Below are positions 35,007 to 44,289 of a DNA stretch of 64,000 nucleotides, piece by piece. The position numbers and the translations under genes were made by a program. Every line of letters starts with the position of its first letter. Positions within the stretch are counted from its first letter, which is position 1. This DNA comes from Bacillus sp. BGMRC 2118. Its GTDB lineage: Bacteria; Bacillota; Bacilli; Bacillales; SA4. The stretch lies in NCBI GenBank assembly GCA_008364785.1, contig VTTJ01000007.1:186001-250000 (forward strand). Reading direction: 5' to 3'. Under the pieces are notes generated by a model. It made no database searches. It was not told where the DNA came from and worked only from the letters and a program-made list of their open reading frames with translations.

Positions 35007-35220
35007 GTCAATCACCTCCATGTATAGTGTGTCTTCTTTCGTAATGGGTTATGTAATAAATGAAGTCAATTTAAAGAAATAGTAAAAATGAAGAGGGGAA
35101 ACTATATCTTACATAATAGGTTTTGAATAAATGTATTTATAAAATTAGTTTATTAAAATGAAACCAAACAGATTATTCATTTCGTTTACTATATGTAACA
35201 ACTTTGAGGGAGGTTAGCGT

Positions 35221-35799
35221 TTGAATACGAAACAACTAATAAAGAAAATAAGAAAAGGGGACCAGGAGGCGTTTGGTTTACTAGTAGAGGAGCTTCTACC
35301 AACCGCTTATAGAACTGCATTTTTTATCCTAAAATCGAAAGAGTATGCGGAGGATGCCATCCAGAATGCGTTAGAAGGTGCGTATATAAGCATTATGAAA
35401 ACGGATAACGACATGAACAATTTCAAGGCTTGGTTCTACAGTCTTGTCTATTCCCGGTCAATTGACATTTATAGAAAAAATAATCGTCATGTACATATTG
35501 ATATCTCAAGTCATAGGGAAGCCGAGTTGTATATGACAACTGAATCGGCTCAGGAACTCACCATTCAACGTGAAAGTAAAGAAGAAATGGTGAATCAGAT
35601 CATGAAGTTAAAGCGTGAACAAAGCGTGCCATTATATTTACATTACTACGAAGAGTTGACAGTAAAGGAAATTGCTCTTGTCCTCGGTGAAAACAGCAAT
35701 ACGATAAAGACCAGAATGAAAAGAGGAAAACAAAAACTGGCTAGTATCATAAAAGAATCCAATAAGTTGATAAAGGAGGTTAAGACCTATGGATTTTAA
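35221..35799 (+). CDS. ECF-type sigma-70 family sigma factor
   Basis: A 192-residue protein with region 2 (about residues 10-80; AFGLLVEELLPTAYRTAFFIL, YAEDAIQNALEGAY, FKAWFYSLVYSRSIDIYRK) and region 4 (about 125-180; VPLYLHYYEELTVKEIALVLGENSNTIKTRMKRGKQKL), which reads the -10 and -35 boxes of its promoters. It starts with TTG after GGGAGGTTAGCG. Its last 11 bases overlap the next gene, so the two are co-translated. A TGAAAC...CGT pair upstream (35159-35185) is like an ECF promoter but with an 18-base spacer. Confidence 0.92.
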   Translation: MNTKQLIKKIRKGDQEAFGLLVEELLPTAYRTAFFILKSKEYAEDAIQNALEGAYISIMKTDNDMNNFKAWFYSLVYSRSIDIYRKNNRHVHIDISSHREAELYMTTESAQELTIQRESKEEMVNQIMKLKREQSVPLYLHYYEELTVKEIALVLGENSNTIKTRMKRGKQKLASIIKESNKLIKEVKTYGF

Positions 35800-36910
35800 A
35801 AGAGAAGTGGAAGATGGTCAGAATCTAGCTGCCCTCACTTCATTCATTAAAACGATTCCTGCTCGGTATGAAAACGGAGAAATCGATCAAGAGTTAGAAC
35901 AAGTAAGTCAAGAATGGAATGCATTTCAGCAAAATAGTAAAAGAGAAAAGAAGTTACGTGCTAAAAGGTCGATACAGATCACGAGCTCATTCGTAGCAGC
36001 GTTATTTCTGTTTATTGCTGCTGCCTTTGTCTCACCAACTGTTGCTCAAGTAGCATCCAAAATACCTTATTTAAATTTATTAATCGACTATCAAACATTA
36101 CTAGAGGAGATTCATGAAAAAATGGATGAAAATCATTACTTGAATCCAGAATTTATCGTTAGTGTTGATAATGGGAAAAAAGAAGTGACCGTTATGGTTA
36201 CGAGATCCAAAGAATATTTTCAGCAAGTAGAGAAACCGGTATATACATTAATAGAAGATATATTAAAGTCAAGAGGGAATGAAGACTTTAAAATCGTGAT
36301 GAAAAATGATCCGGAGATAGGTAAGGATTTTGATCGGTTCCTAGTAGAACATGAAAAAGAAGTAATAGAAGAGACGAAGAGACGTGATGACATATGGAAT
36401 GCCTTAAGAGAAATTATGCTTAGCTACGGCTATCAAGTAGAAGAAGTAGTCGGATTAGGTTCTAAAGATGGAGAAATTGAATTAGTAAACATTCCGTATA
36501 CTGAGGCAAGAATTGAAGAAATAAAAACAAAAATAATTGAAACATTGCACTCTGCACAAATGGGGAAATTTACAGTAAATGTATCTCTTTACGACCCTGT
36601 TCTAGTAGATAGAGGTAACCGGTTAATGCCGATCTATGAAACGATTTCATCTGGCCTCACTGCAAAAACAGATGAATTTAAAGTGGATACAGTAGGTGTA
36701 TCGAATAAATCAAATTCTCCATTCTATATTGAAATACAAACAACGGTTTCCGCATCGGATAAAAATAGTCGAAAAGTAGTGAAGAGCATTAAACAGACAA
36801 TTCAGGAGTTTATTCAATCAAGTGAAGTTCAGGAAAAAGTAAAAGAAGATAAATATAAAATTGTCATTAAAAGTAAAGAGGGGAAAGAGATGGATGTAAT
36901 CAAGAACTAA
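35789..36910 (+). CDS. Probable anti-sigma factor, membrane-anchored
   Basis: A 373-residue protein. The first about 60 residues are soluble and would be cytoplasmic, followed by one membrane helix (about 65-85; SSFVAALFLFIAAAFV) and a long extracytoplasmic part of about 285 residues with two similar alpha-beta halves. The gene overlaps the sigma gene by 11 bases, the usual order of sigma and anti-sigma pairs. It should hold the sigma factor at the membrane until a signal is sensed outside. The external part is much longer than in typical anti-sigma factors and may be the sensor. I cannot name the signal. Confidence 0.8.
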   Translation: MDFKREVEDGQNLAALTSFIKTIPARYENGEIDQELEQVSQEWNAFQQNSKREKKLRAKRSIQITSSFVAALFLFIAAAFVSPTVAQVASKIPYLNLLIDYQTLLEEIHEKMDENHYLNPEFIVSVDNGKKEVTVMVTRSKEYFQQVEKPVYTLIEDILKSRGNEDFKIVMKNDPEIGKDFDRFLVEHEKEVIEETKRRDDIWNALREIMLSYGYQVEEVVGLGSKDGEIELVNIPYTEARIEEIKTKIIETLHSAQMGKFTVNVSLYDPVLVDRGNRLMPIYETISSGLTAKTDEFKVDTVGVSNKSNSPFYIEIQTTVSASDKNSRKVVKSIKQTIQEFIQSSEVQEKVKEDKYKIVIKSKEGKEMDVIKN

Positions 36911-36999
36911 ATGGGTCAAGGAGACTGTATTCAGGTTAAAGGGGCGTTGAAGCGTTTTAGGTTCTACGTCCTTTTTCAAAGGATAAATTAAATGAAAAA

Positions 37000-37027
37000 A
37001 CAGGTCCTAAAATTAGGACCTGTTTTG
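37000..37027. terminator. Bidirectional terminator
   Basis: ACAGGTCCTAA (37000-37010) pairs with TTAGGACCTGT (37013-37023), flanked by A and T runs. It separates the anti-sigma gene from the convergent cold-shock gene. Confidence 0.88.
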
Positions 37028-37039
37028 TAGGTTTAAAAA

Positions 37040-37240
37040 TTAAGCTTTTTGAACGTTAGAAGCTTGAGGTCCACGAGCACCTTGCTCAACGTCAAAAGTT
37101 ACTTTTTGACCTTCGTCTAAAGATTTGAAACCTTCACTTTGGATTGCTGAGAAATGTACGAATACATCGTCTCCGTTTTCGCGTTCGATAAATCCAAAAC
37201 CTTTTTCTGCGTTAAACCATTTTACTGTACCTTGTTCCAT
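37040..37240 (-). CDS. csp: Cold-shock protein, CspA family
   Basis: A 66-residue OB-fold protein with RNP1 (KGFGFIER) and RNP2 ([10 protein letters not shown]) motifs, typical length and the [14 protein letters not shown] start. It binds single-stranded RNA and DNA and melts mRNA structure, mainly in the cold. The start follows TAGGAGGCAACAAAC. A long 5' leader of about 110 bases separates it from its promoter, as usual for csp genes. Which of the several Bacillus csp genes it matches cannot be said. Confidence 0.97.
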   Translation of the reverse strand: MEQGTVKWFNAEKGFGFIERENGDDVFVHFSAIQSEGFKSLDEGQKVTFDVEQGARGPQASNVQKA

Positions 37241-37360
37241 GTTTGTTGCCTCCTAGTGCGTTATCACACATTGTATTACTATCCTTGCCCAAAGTGATTT
37301 TATAGACGAAGTGTTAAATTCATGCTAGTACTATCCACCGAACAAAAATAATTCTTATTC

Positions 37361-37389
37361 ATCATAACAGTATAAGAAGAAAAAAGCAA
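37361..37389 (-). promoter_or_regulatory. Promoter of the cold-shock gene
   Basis: On the minus strand TTGCTT (37384-37389), 17 bases, TATGAT (37361-37366). Transcription from here gives a leader of about 110 bases. Confidence 0.55.
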
Positions 37390-37507
37390 ATAATGATGAT
37401 AAATTATTTTACGTGATCAATAATCAGTTTAAGTTTGGACCCATTATTTGATAGAATAAGCACATATTATATTGGATAAAAATCTAATTAAAGGCAGGAA
37501 CATATTA

Positions 37508-38068
37508 ATGAAAACTGAAAAAGAAAAAATGATAGCTGGCGAAATGTATGACCCTGCAGATCCTGTGTTAGTAAAAGAACGAATTGAAGCAAGACGCAAA
37601 GTTAGAGTTTATAATGAAACGCTAGAGACTGAGATAGAAGAACGTGCAAAATTGTTAAAGGATTTACTCGGGTCCACTGGCGAAAACTTATATATGGAGC
37701 CTACTATCCGAGTAGATTATGGATACAACACACATGTAGGAGAAAATTTTTACGCAAACTTTGATTGTACAATTTTAGATGTTTGTGAAGTTAGAATTGG
37801 TGATAATTGTATGATGGCTCCTGGCGTTCAACTATACACTGCTACGCATCCCATTCATCCTTCGGAACGGAATTCGGGTAAAGAGTATGCAAAGCCTATT
37901 CATATTGGAGATAATGTTTGGATTGGAGGTAGTGCAATTATTAACCCCGGTGTTACGATTGGGAACAACGTTGTCATAGCTTCAGGTGCAGTCGTTACGA
38001 AGGATATCCCAGACAATGTAGTAGTGGGAGGAAATCCTGCCAGAGTGATTAAGCATATTGAACTGTAG
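37508..38068 (+). CDS. maa: Maltose O-acetyltransferase
   Basis: A 186-residue left-handed beta-helix acetyltransferase. The N-terminal Mac domain ([22 protein letters not shown]) is typical of maltose/galactoside acetyltransferases, and the hexapeptide repeats follow ([46 protein letters not shown]), with the catalytic His in TATHPIHP. It moves acetyl from acetyl-CoA to sugar hydroxyls. The start at 37508 has AGGAACATATTA; a frame that begins at 37472 has no ribosome site. Confidence 0.92.
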   Translation: MKTEKEKMIAGEMYDPADPVLVKERIEARRKVRVYNETLETEIEERAKLLKDLLGSTGENLYMEPTIRVDYGYNTHVGENFYANFDCTILDVCEVRIGDNCMMAPGVQLYTATHPIHPSERNSGKEYAKPIHIGDNVWIGGSAIINPGVTIGNNVVIASGAVVTKDIPDNVVVGGNPARVIKHIEL

Positions 38069-38097
38069 CGATCAAATTCTATAGTTCATTCAAAGAG

Positions 38098-38134
38098 AAA
38101 GGACCGTTCCACGTAAAAATGGTACTGTCCTTCG
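38098..38134 (+). terminator. Terminator-like hairpin
   Basis: AAGGACCGTTCCA pairs with TGGTACTGTCCTT with two mismatches. The T run is short. Confidence 0.6.
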
Positions 38135-38173
38135 TAAGTAAAAATAGTCAATGTAGATAGTATTGATCATTTG

Positions 38174-39178
38174 TCAATTTTGACTTTTTATTATTTGAGC
38201 ACGATCTTCCATTTGAGGTGGTTCTTCAAACCATCCGTGTTTTATTTTTATTTCTATACCTTCTTGCGCGTAGAAATAAATATCTTTTGCTAACATCAGT
38301 GATTTCATGGATAAATCATCTCGTAAACTGAAATAAGCACCTGAACCGCTTCCAACTAGTCCAAAGCCATTAAGAATGTAAACACAATGCATCATGAGTT
38401 TATCAGAAAACGGTGGAACAGTGGAGTTAGTTACAGTTCCCCCTGAGGTGGCGGATAGTTGTACATCACTCTCACGGAGAATGTCTTCCATCATTTTCAC
38501 TTGTTTCTTCGCTAAATCAATCCCTTTTTCGAAATATTGCCGTGCTTCTTTTGTTTGAGCACATTGCGCAAAACCGGTTATAAGCTGCATCCCAATGTTA
38601 TTAGACTCAAGATTATGATGGAGAAAGCCGACCTCTAAGTCATTTAATGCTCGTTTGTCTCCGTTTAACTTAAATCCTTCCATGTACTTTTTACTTTGAA
38701 TAAATTCTGTCGTTTTTGGCATTGTGACTTTAGGAGGTGGAGATAATATACCATTCTCTAGTAAATAGCTTGTCGACAATTTATATATTTTTTGTGTGAC
38801 TGTTGTTAGCCCTTCGTATACCTGCATGACTCTCTTGTCATATGTCATATTCATACTTAATGTATAACCCCATACTTACTTCCTTCAATACTCTGACAAA
38901 CATGATGTCAAATCCATTATCATATAGCTTGGGTGCTGATAGGTTTACATCTTCAGAGGTGAATCCTACTGGTTTTACCATCCCTTGTTCAGAAAAGATT
39001 TGTTCCATTTCTTTTACGAAAAAGTTCAGTCCCTGCCATAATCCACCTACTATATTTCTTGCTTCTTGATTGTCTGCTCAATAAAATACTCTAAAAATCT
39101 CATAATTAATGTTTTCTCTTGGTATGTTTGCCAGAGAGACCCGATTTCAGAGACAGTAAGGGGTGTAACCTTTGTCAT
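38174..39178 (-). pseudogene. DUF3231-family gene with two frameshifts
   Basis: The original gene starts at 39178 (AAAGGAGGTTATTCAG in front) with MTKVTPLTVSEIGSLW... It loses frame near 39085 (after FLEYFIE), continues in another frame through LWQGLNFFVKEMEQIFSEQG... to near 38860, and shifts again before the 226-codon tail (from 38854, YDKRVMQVYEGLTTV...). The pieces together match the double-repeat layout of DUF3231 proteins, found in Bacillus, often as spore-related proteins. Only the tail could still be made. Confidence 0.7.
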
Positions 39179-39192
39179 CTGAATAACCTCCT

Positions 39193-40077
39193 TTAATTAG
39201 TAGTATCAATTGCTGTTGAACTAGTATTAATAGCGTCTGAAGAATAGATCGTAATCACTAGACGTCCGTGTTTGGCACTTGCCCGTATTAAAATGGGTTG
39301 ATTATATACATTTTTAAAGGTGAAGTCGGGTCCATACCAACTCACTGTTGCATCTCTACCGGGTGGAACATACGGCACTCGTCTACTGTGGGAGTAACGC
39401 TGAACTATCTTAACACCGGCTTTATCCACTGCATTAAACAAGGTAGAGGATACTTGGCATATTCCCCCTCCAACACCGTCATACAATTCTCCTTTAATAA
39501 TAATAGGAGCAGGCAAATATCCTTTCTCTGTCGTCCGCTTTCCTACTACCTCATTGAACGAAAATACTTCTCCTTGAAACACGACATGATTATTAATGGC
39601 TTCTGCAGCAAGAAAAATATTAGTAGCTCGCTGACTTTTATTGGTGTTGTAGTAGGTAACATAGCTTCCAATTTGTTTAACATGTATGTCTGCTAATAGT
39701 TCTGAACTGACTCTAGGATGAACTGTTTTCGTTGGTATCTCTAGCTCAAGTGGGTGATGATGTAAAAAATATGTATATAGCTTTTGAGTAAATGTATCTC
39801 GATCTAATTGGTAGCCTGGTCTACCAGAGATCAGTTCGTTTCTTTCATTGATGTACGCATTGAGGGGTGCTTCGTTTATTTGTTGTTCTAACTTGGTTAT
39901 GAGCTGTTCTAGCATGTTTTCGTTCATGATTGGTATATCAATTAGAGACGATGTAAATGCATCATGGTTAATGGTCGCAATCGTCTCTCCTTCATATGTA
40001 AGCATAAGGTCATCGTTATAGGTAGAATTGTGAGTACTAAAGGTAAGTAAACCTAATGTTAGAAAGAATGAAATCAT
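39193..40077 (-). CDS. VanW-family secreted protein
   Basis: A 294-residue protein with a signal peptide (residues about 1-17), a PG_binding_4-like part (about 25-135) and a VanW domain (about 150-280): NIFLAAEAINNHVVFQGEVFSFNEVVGKRTTEKGY, PAPIIIKGELYDGVGGGICQVSSTLFNAV and VPYVPPGRDATVSWYGPDF. VanW domains occur in wall-associated proteins, including spore-related YoaR, but their chemistry is not known. The start follows AGGAGGTATTTGT. It is just downstream of, and on the same strand as, the broken DUF3231 gene. Confidence 0.9.
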   Translation of the reverse strand: MISFFLTLGLLTFSTHNSTYNDDLMLTYEGETIATINHDAFTSSLIDIPIMNENMLEQLITKLEQQINEAPLNAYINERNELISGRPGYQLDRDTFTQKLYTYFLHHHPLELEIPTKTVHPRVSSELLADIHVKQIGSYVTYYNTNKSQRATNIFLAAEAINNHVVFQGEVFSFNEVVGKRTTEKGYLPAPIIIKGELYDGVGGGICQVSSTLFNAVDKAGVKIVQRYSHSRRVPYVPPGRDATVSWYGPDFTFKNVYNQPILIRASAKHGRLVITIYSSDAINTSSTAIDTTN

Positions 40078-40206
40078 ACAAATACCTCCTATACATACTA
40101 TTTGTATTTTTTTTTAAAATATTAGCATATTACATTACTGGGAATTAAAGGAAAAAAGGTGAACGTGTCGTATATATATAGAAGACGAATAAAGGGAGAA
40201 ATATTG

Positions 40207-41238
40207 ATGAAAAAAAGAGGATTTTTACAATTCGGAATAGCGGTATTCATCCTTTTTCTATGTATTGGATTATGGTTCCCTACATGGACTCCTGGTATTA
40301 AAAAAGATGGTAGTGTCTCTGAACTGAAGGAAGTGGAAATTAACGGAACAAAGCTAACAGTAATGATACGTGGTGAAGATAAGAGTAACCCCGTAATCGT
40401 ATTTGTTCACGGAGGTCCAGGGTGTTCTGAAATTCCGTACGTAAGAAAGTATCAAGATATTCTTGAAAAGGATTTTACGATTGTTCATTATGATCAAAGA
40501 GGAAGCGGGAAATCCTATCATTTTTTTGAGGATTATTCTACTGTCAACACAGATGTTCATGTAGAGGACCTACTGGTGTTAACTGAATATATAACAGAAA
40601 AGTTTAACCAAGAAAAGGTGATCTTAGCAGGTCATTCATTTGGCACGTATATTGGGATTCAAGCAGTGGCAAAGGCCCCCGAGAATTTTACAGCATATAT
40701 CGGAATTGGTCAGGTAGCGGATCCTGTGCAAAGTGAAATTGACAGCTTAGATTATACGTTAGCACAGGCGAAGATACATAAAGAAAATAAGGATGTTCGT
40801 AAACTTGAGAATCTACGGGCTGAAATTGAAAATGGTGACGAGTTAACTCCGCGTAGTTTAGTTCGTAAATATGGAGGAGCTGCAAGATTAATTCATGATA
40901 ATCGGGATTACTATTTGGGCTTTTTACTTAATCCAGAATATAACCTGCTCGATGTTGTCCGTTTTCAAGCAGGAGTATACAAGACACAAGATGCACTTTT
41001 AGAGGAGGAAAGGGAGCATCCAATTACAGAGAATGTTCGAAACCTCGACATTCCAGTCTATTTTGTGATGGGGAAGTATGATTATATGACCAGTATAAAG
41101 GCAGCCAAACGCTATTTTGAAACATTACATGCACCGTATAAAGAATTTGTACAATTTGATGAATCTGCACATTATCCACAATTTGAAGAAGAAGAGAAAT
41201 TCGCCAAATGGATAAGAGGATTGGAAATTGGATACTAG
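40207..41238 (+). CDS. Alpha/beta hydrolase, membrane-anchored
   Basis: A 343-residue protein with an N-terminal membrane helix (about residues 6-24) and an alpha/beta-hydrolase domain. The oxyanion region HGGPGCSE, the YDQRGSGKS loop, the nucleophile elbow GHSFGTYIG (Ser near residue 155) and a late Asp and His (GKYDYM, ESAHYPQ) are all present. HGGPG is typical of proline iminopeptidase-like enzymes, but the substrate is open. The start at 40207 follows AAGGGAGAAATATTG. Its stop lies 17 bases before the next gene, so both are in one operon. Confidence 0.9.
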   Translation: MKKRGFLQFGIAVFILFLCIGLWFPTWTPGIKKDGSVSELKEVEINGTKLTVMIRGEDKSNPVIVFVHGGPGCSEIPYVRKYQDILEKDFTIVHYDQRGSGKSYHFFEDYSTVNTDVHVEDLLVLTEYITEKFNQEKVILAGHSFGTYIGIQAVAKAPENFTAYIGIGQVADPVQSEIDSLDYTLAQAKIHKENKDVRKLENLRAEIENGDELTPRSLVRKYGGAARLIHDNRDYYLGFLLNPEYNLLDVVRFQAGVYKTQDALLEEEREHPITENVRNLDIPVYFVMGKYDYMTSIKAAKRYFETLHAPYKEFVQFDESAHYPQFEEEEKFAKWIRGLEIGY

Positions 41239-41255
41239 AATTGGGGAATAAATTA

Positions 41256-42368
41256 ATGAACAGACGATTGTATTATTTAGATTACTTAAGAGTTGCGTTG
41301 ACCGTGCTTGTTATCATACATCATACAGCGATTGCTTATGGAGCAGGAGGATCATGGATTTATGAAGATGTGGATAAATCAGAATTAACCATTTCAATGA
41401 TCTTACTAACGATTTTTACGGCAATTAATCAGTCCTTCTTTATGGGGTTCTTCTTTTTTCTATCAGGCTATTTCACACCAAAGTCTTATGATAGGAAGGG
41501 GAGTGTTTCATTTTTAAAAGATCGATTCGTGCGGTTAGGAATTCCGCTACTTGTGTATGTATTATTACTTGGACCGGTTATTACGTATGTTGCTCATTTT
41601 CGAAAGGTAATGAGTCTCAGTGCGTATTATCAATCTCAAGTACTAACATTAAAAACCATTCATATAGGGCCACTTTGGTTTGTTGAGACATTGCTTTATT
41701 TCAATATATTGTATGCTGTATTTAGATTAATTAGAAAAAGGAAGTTTCCTATCACAATAAAGGCACTGAACTCTAAGTTATTGCTATATAGTGGGATTTT
41801 ACTAGGGTTGATAGCGTTTGGAGTAAGATTGATGTATCCAGTTGGGGAAGGTGTATTAGGCTTACAATTTGGTTATTTTCCGTCTTATATCTTCTTATTT
41901 ATTGCTGGAATGGTAGCCTACCGTCAAAGTTGGTTAGAAAAGATTAAACCAGACTTAGTAAAGAAGTGGGGAAGAATAGCGGTCATGACAATCCCTCTTT
42001 TACCAATCGCACTTATTTTAGATGGAGCATTAGAAGGGAATCTTCATTTTGAAGGAGGATTAAATATACAATCATTCGTTTACAGTATGTGGGAGCCTTT
42101 TGTTGCTTTTGGCATGATATTAATGCTACTTCAATACTTTGAACAAAAAGTTCATACACCAAATCCGTTTAAACAATCACTGGCTGATAGTGCCTACACA
42201 GTTTATATTATTCATCCAGTTGTAATTGTGGGATTATCATTATTATTAACAGGAATAGGGATCTATCCGACAGTGAAATTTGTGATGGTCAGTCTAATAG
42301 GTACGATTTTGTGCTTTGCGATTAGTTGGATTATTATAAAGATTCCATTTGCCAATCGAGTATTATAA
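41256..42368 (+). CDS. Acyltransferase-3 family membrane protein
   Basis: A 370-residue protein with about ten membrane helices. The YLDYLRVALTVLVIIHHT start with its conserved Arg and His, and SFFMGFFFFLSGYFTP, are the marks of the acyltransferase-3 family. It should move an acyl group across the membrane onto a carbohydrate or other surface molecule. The start at 41256 follows TTGGGGAATAAATTA. It is transcribed with the alpha/beta hydrolase, so the two could act on the same surface compound. Confidence 0.9.
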   Translation: MNRRLYYLDYLRVALTVLVIIHHTAIAYGAGGSWIYEDVDKSELTISMILLTIFTAINQSFFMGFFFFLSGYFTPKSYDRKGSVSFLKDRFVRLGIPLLVYVLLLGPVITYVAHFRKVMSLSAYYQSQVLTLKTIHIGPLWFVETLLYFNILYAVFRLIRKRKFPITIKALNSKLLLYSGILLGLIAFGVRLMYPVGEGVLGLQFGYFPSYIFLFIAGMVAYRQSWLEKIKPDLVKKWGRIAVMTIPLLPIALILDGALEGNLHFEGGLNIQSFVYSMWEPFVAFGMILMLLQYFEQKVHTPNPFKQSLADSAYTVYIIHPVVIVGLSLLLTGIGIYPTVKFVMVSLIGTILCFAISWIIIKIPFANRVL

Positions 42369-42490
42369 GACTCGATATTAAACAAATAAGGTCATTTATA
42401 GTTGCTCATTTTAGGGTGGAAATTAAAGGTGCTTCAAAATTTTGAAAATAACGTGCACTCGTGTTAGTTTGAAAAAACCTTTTTATAAAA

Positions 42491-42527
42491 AACGCACAAT
42501 TAGAGATATTCTAACTGTGCGTTATTT
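42491..42527. terminator. Bidirectional terminator
   Basis: AACGCACAATTAGA (from 42491) pairs with TCTAACTGTGCGTT (to about 42523) with one bulge, between convergent genes. Confidence 0.82.
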
Positions 42528-42531
42528 CTTC

Positions 42532-42750
42532 TTATCGCTTTTTCTTTTTGCCCGCATCTGCCGCAATTGTATTTTTCTTATCTGCTTCTAATTCAACATG
42601 GATATTGAATTTGTGGTCAGCAACAGTTTCAACACGGATGACTTTCCCTTTACGTCCTTTTACTTTTAACTCTTCACCCTCAACGGGTACTTGGCTTCGA
42701 TATTGAACGAGTAATACTTCTCTCTTATCATAGAAAGATACGTTATACAT
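42532..42750 (-). CDS. Small basic protein, 72 aa, unknown
   Basis: A short beta-rich protein (YNVSFYDKREVLLVQYRSQ..., then VKGRKGKVIRVETV) with a Lys-rich tail (ADAGKKKKR). The start follows AAAAGGTGATCACATGT. The GRKGKVIRVE segment is like a KOW-type RNA-binding turn, but this is only a resemblance. Function unknown. Confidence 0.7.
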   Translation of the reverse strand: MYNVSFYDKREVLLVQYRSQVPVEGEELKVKGRKGKVIRVETVADHKFNIHVELEADKKNTIAADAGKKKKR

Positions 42751-42966
42751 GTGATCACCTTTTCTATTAAATATTTTATATTTTATAACTATTTAATAGA
42801 TGTAATTTTTAGACCATTATTACTAGAAAAAATTTTTTAGTAGTGCGAGGTGAAATGGGAGAGTGTTTCTTTCTTTTCATACTCTACAATTTTATTTATA
42901 ATGCAAGTAGCGATGGTAATATTATGAAAGAAATTTTGTATTTGTAAAAAAACAACAAATGGGGGA

Positions 42967-43140
42967 ATGTCCAATACGAACAAAATAACGATCGTTCTCT
43001 TGTTACTGCTTCTTTCGATTCCTATTTTCTGGATTTGCTATGAATTGAATCCTAATCCTGGTCAAACCTCTGTTAATGTAAATCCGGCGAATATCCTGGA
43101 ACGAAAATCAACAACAATGTTTAACAGATCCAAAAGTTAA
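42967..43140 (+). CDS. Small single-TM peptide with repeat-derived tail
   Basis: An ORF of 57 codons begins at ATG 42967 with a membrane helix (ITIVLLLLLSIPIFWICY), then NPNPGQTSVNVNP. Its last 17 or so codons (ILERKSTTMFNRSKS) come from the end of a GC-rich dispersed element that also lies at 52.2 kb. The ribosome site (GGGGGA) sits too near the ATG to be ideal, so expression is uncertain. Confidence 0.45.
   Translation: MSNTNKITIVLLLLLLSIPIFWICYELNPNPGQTSVNVNPANILERKSTTMFNRSKS
43082..43131 (+). repeat. 3' fragment of the GC-rich dispersed element
   Basis: 50 bases match the 3' end of the element at 52173-52328 with three mismatches (core TGGAACGAAAATCAACAACA). The fragment is inside the small ORF above. 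Confidence 0.8.
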
Positions 43141-43314
43141 AAAGAATACATAACTGAATGACATGAATAGTGAAACATATTCAACATACGATACGTATAC
43201 GTCTTTAAAGTGTTTTTGATGAGTAGTATATAAACCAAATATCAACAGGAATACATGCAGAGTATTAGGAAAATCTAAGTTTAAGTCAATTGTTTTAGAT
43301 AGGGGAGAATTACA

Positions 43315-44091
43315 ATGGAATCAATTTGGTTAGAGTATGCATGGGCATTATTAATCTTAATCGGACTAGAAGGACTATTATCAGCAGATAATGCTCTTGT
43401 ACTAGCAGTTATAGCAAAACATTTACCCGATGATCAGAAAAAAAGAGCGATAAACTACGGAATCATTATGGCCTTTGCTTTTCGTTTCTTAGCACTATTT
43501 GCTATCTCATTTATTGCGAATATATGGCAAATACAGGCTATAGGGGCAGCGTACTTACTTTATTTAGGTTTAAAGCATATCATTTCTGCAAAATTCGGTA
43601 AGAAAAATGAGGATATCCATAAAGATGATGAAAAAGAAGCACGTGGTAAAGGGTTTTGGCCAACTGTTGGGAAAATTGCACTTGCAGACCTTGCGTTTGC
43701 AATTGATTCTATTTTAGCGGCTGTAGCACTTGCTTTAGGTCTTCCAGATTCACCATTAGGTAACTTCGGTGGAATGGACGGAGGTCAATTCATTGTTGTA
43801 GTGTTAGGTGGTATTGCAGGGCTTGTCTTAATAAAATTTGCTGCGACATGGTTCGTACAACTTTTGGCAAAGCGTCCAGCTTTAGAAACAACTGCATATG
43901 CTATTGTTGCCTGGGTTGGGGTGAAGCTTGCGGTTATCACACTCGCACATGAAGATATCGGCGTATTAGATCATCATTTTCCACACAGTACAGGATGGAC
44001 AATTGTCTTCTATGGAGTTTTAGTTGCAATTGCACTGATTGGGTGGTTTGCACCGGTCAAGAAAGATAGTGAAGTTAAGTCTTTAGGTTAA
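43315..44091 (+). CDS. TerC-family membrane protein, putative Mn exporter
   Basis: A 258-residue protein with about seven membrane helices and the TerC hallmarks: GLEGLLSADNALVLAVIAKHLP near residue 18 and LADLAFAIDSILAAVALA near residue 118, whose conserved acidic residues bind metal. B. subtilis relatives (YceF/MeeF, YkoY/MeeY) export manganese, partly to load secreted enzymes. The start follows GATAGGGGAGAATTACA. I looked for a yybP-ykoY riboswitch in the leader and saw none. A terminator follows. Confidence 0.92.
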   Translation: MESIWLEYAWALLILIGLEGLLSADNALVLAVIAKHLPDDQKKRAINYGIIMAFAFRFLALFAISFIANIWQIQAIGAAYLLYLGLKHIISAKFGKKNEDIHKDDEKEARGKGFWPTVGKIALADLAFAIDSILAAVALALGLPDSPLGNFGGMDGGQFIVVVLGGIAGLVLIKFAATWFVQLLAKRPALETTAYAIVAWVGVKLAVITLAHEDIGVLDHHFPHSTGWTIVFYGVLVAIALIGWFAPVKKDSEVKSLG

Positions 44092-44097
44092 TGTGAA

Positions 44098-44134
44098 AGT
44101 AGCGATCATTAATAGATGATCACTACTTTTTTTG
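44098..44134 (+). terminator. Rho-independent terminator
   Basis: AGTAGCGATCAT (44098-44109) pairs with ATGATCACTACT (44116-44127), then seven T. Confidence 0.87.
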
Positions 44135-44289
44135 TTTTTTAAATTACTCTTGAAATTCGCCTATAAGCATTACAATTTCGCCCAATAATGTTTATAAATA
44201 ACCAAATTAGCTATGCCATGTTTGAATAACTTCCATGTTCGCCGAATGGTTTTAGCTATAAGGAGTAAGTTTTGCTTAATATGAGGTTA

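Noticed and set aside
42390..42482. Possible further copy of the intergenic repeat family
   Set aside because: The ends (AAGGTCATTTATAGTTGC and TTTGAAAAAACCTTTTT) only weakly resemble the family and the middle does not align by eye.
43141..43314. yybP-ykoY manganese riboswitch upstream of the TerC gene
   Set aside because: The conserved core and paired loops could not be found.
44135..44289. Intergenic stretch with partial inverted repeats (TAGCTATGCC and TAGCATAGCC)
   Set aside because: The arms do not pair well and the sequence does not match any of the repeat families here.
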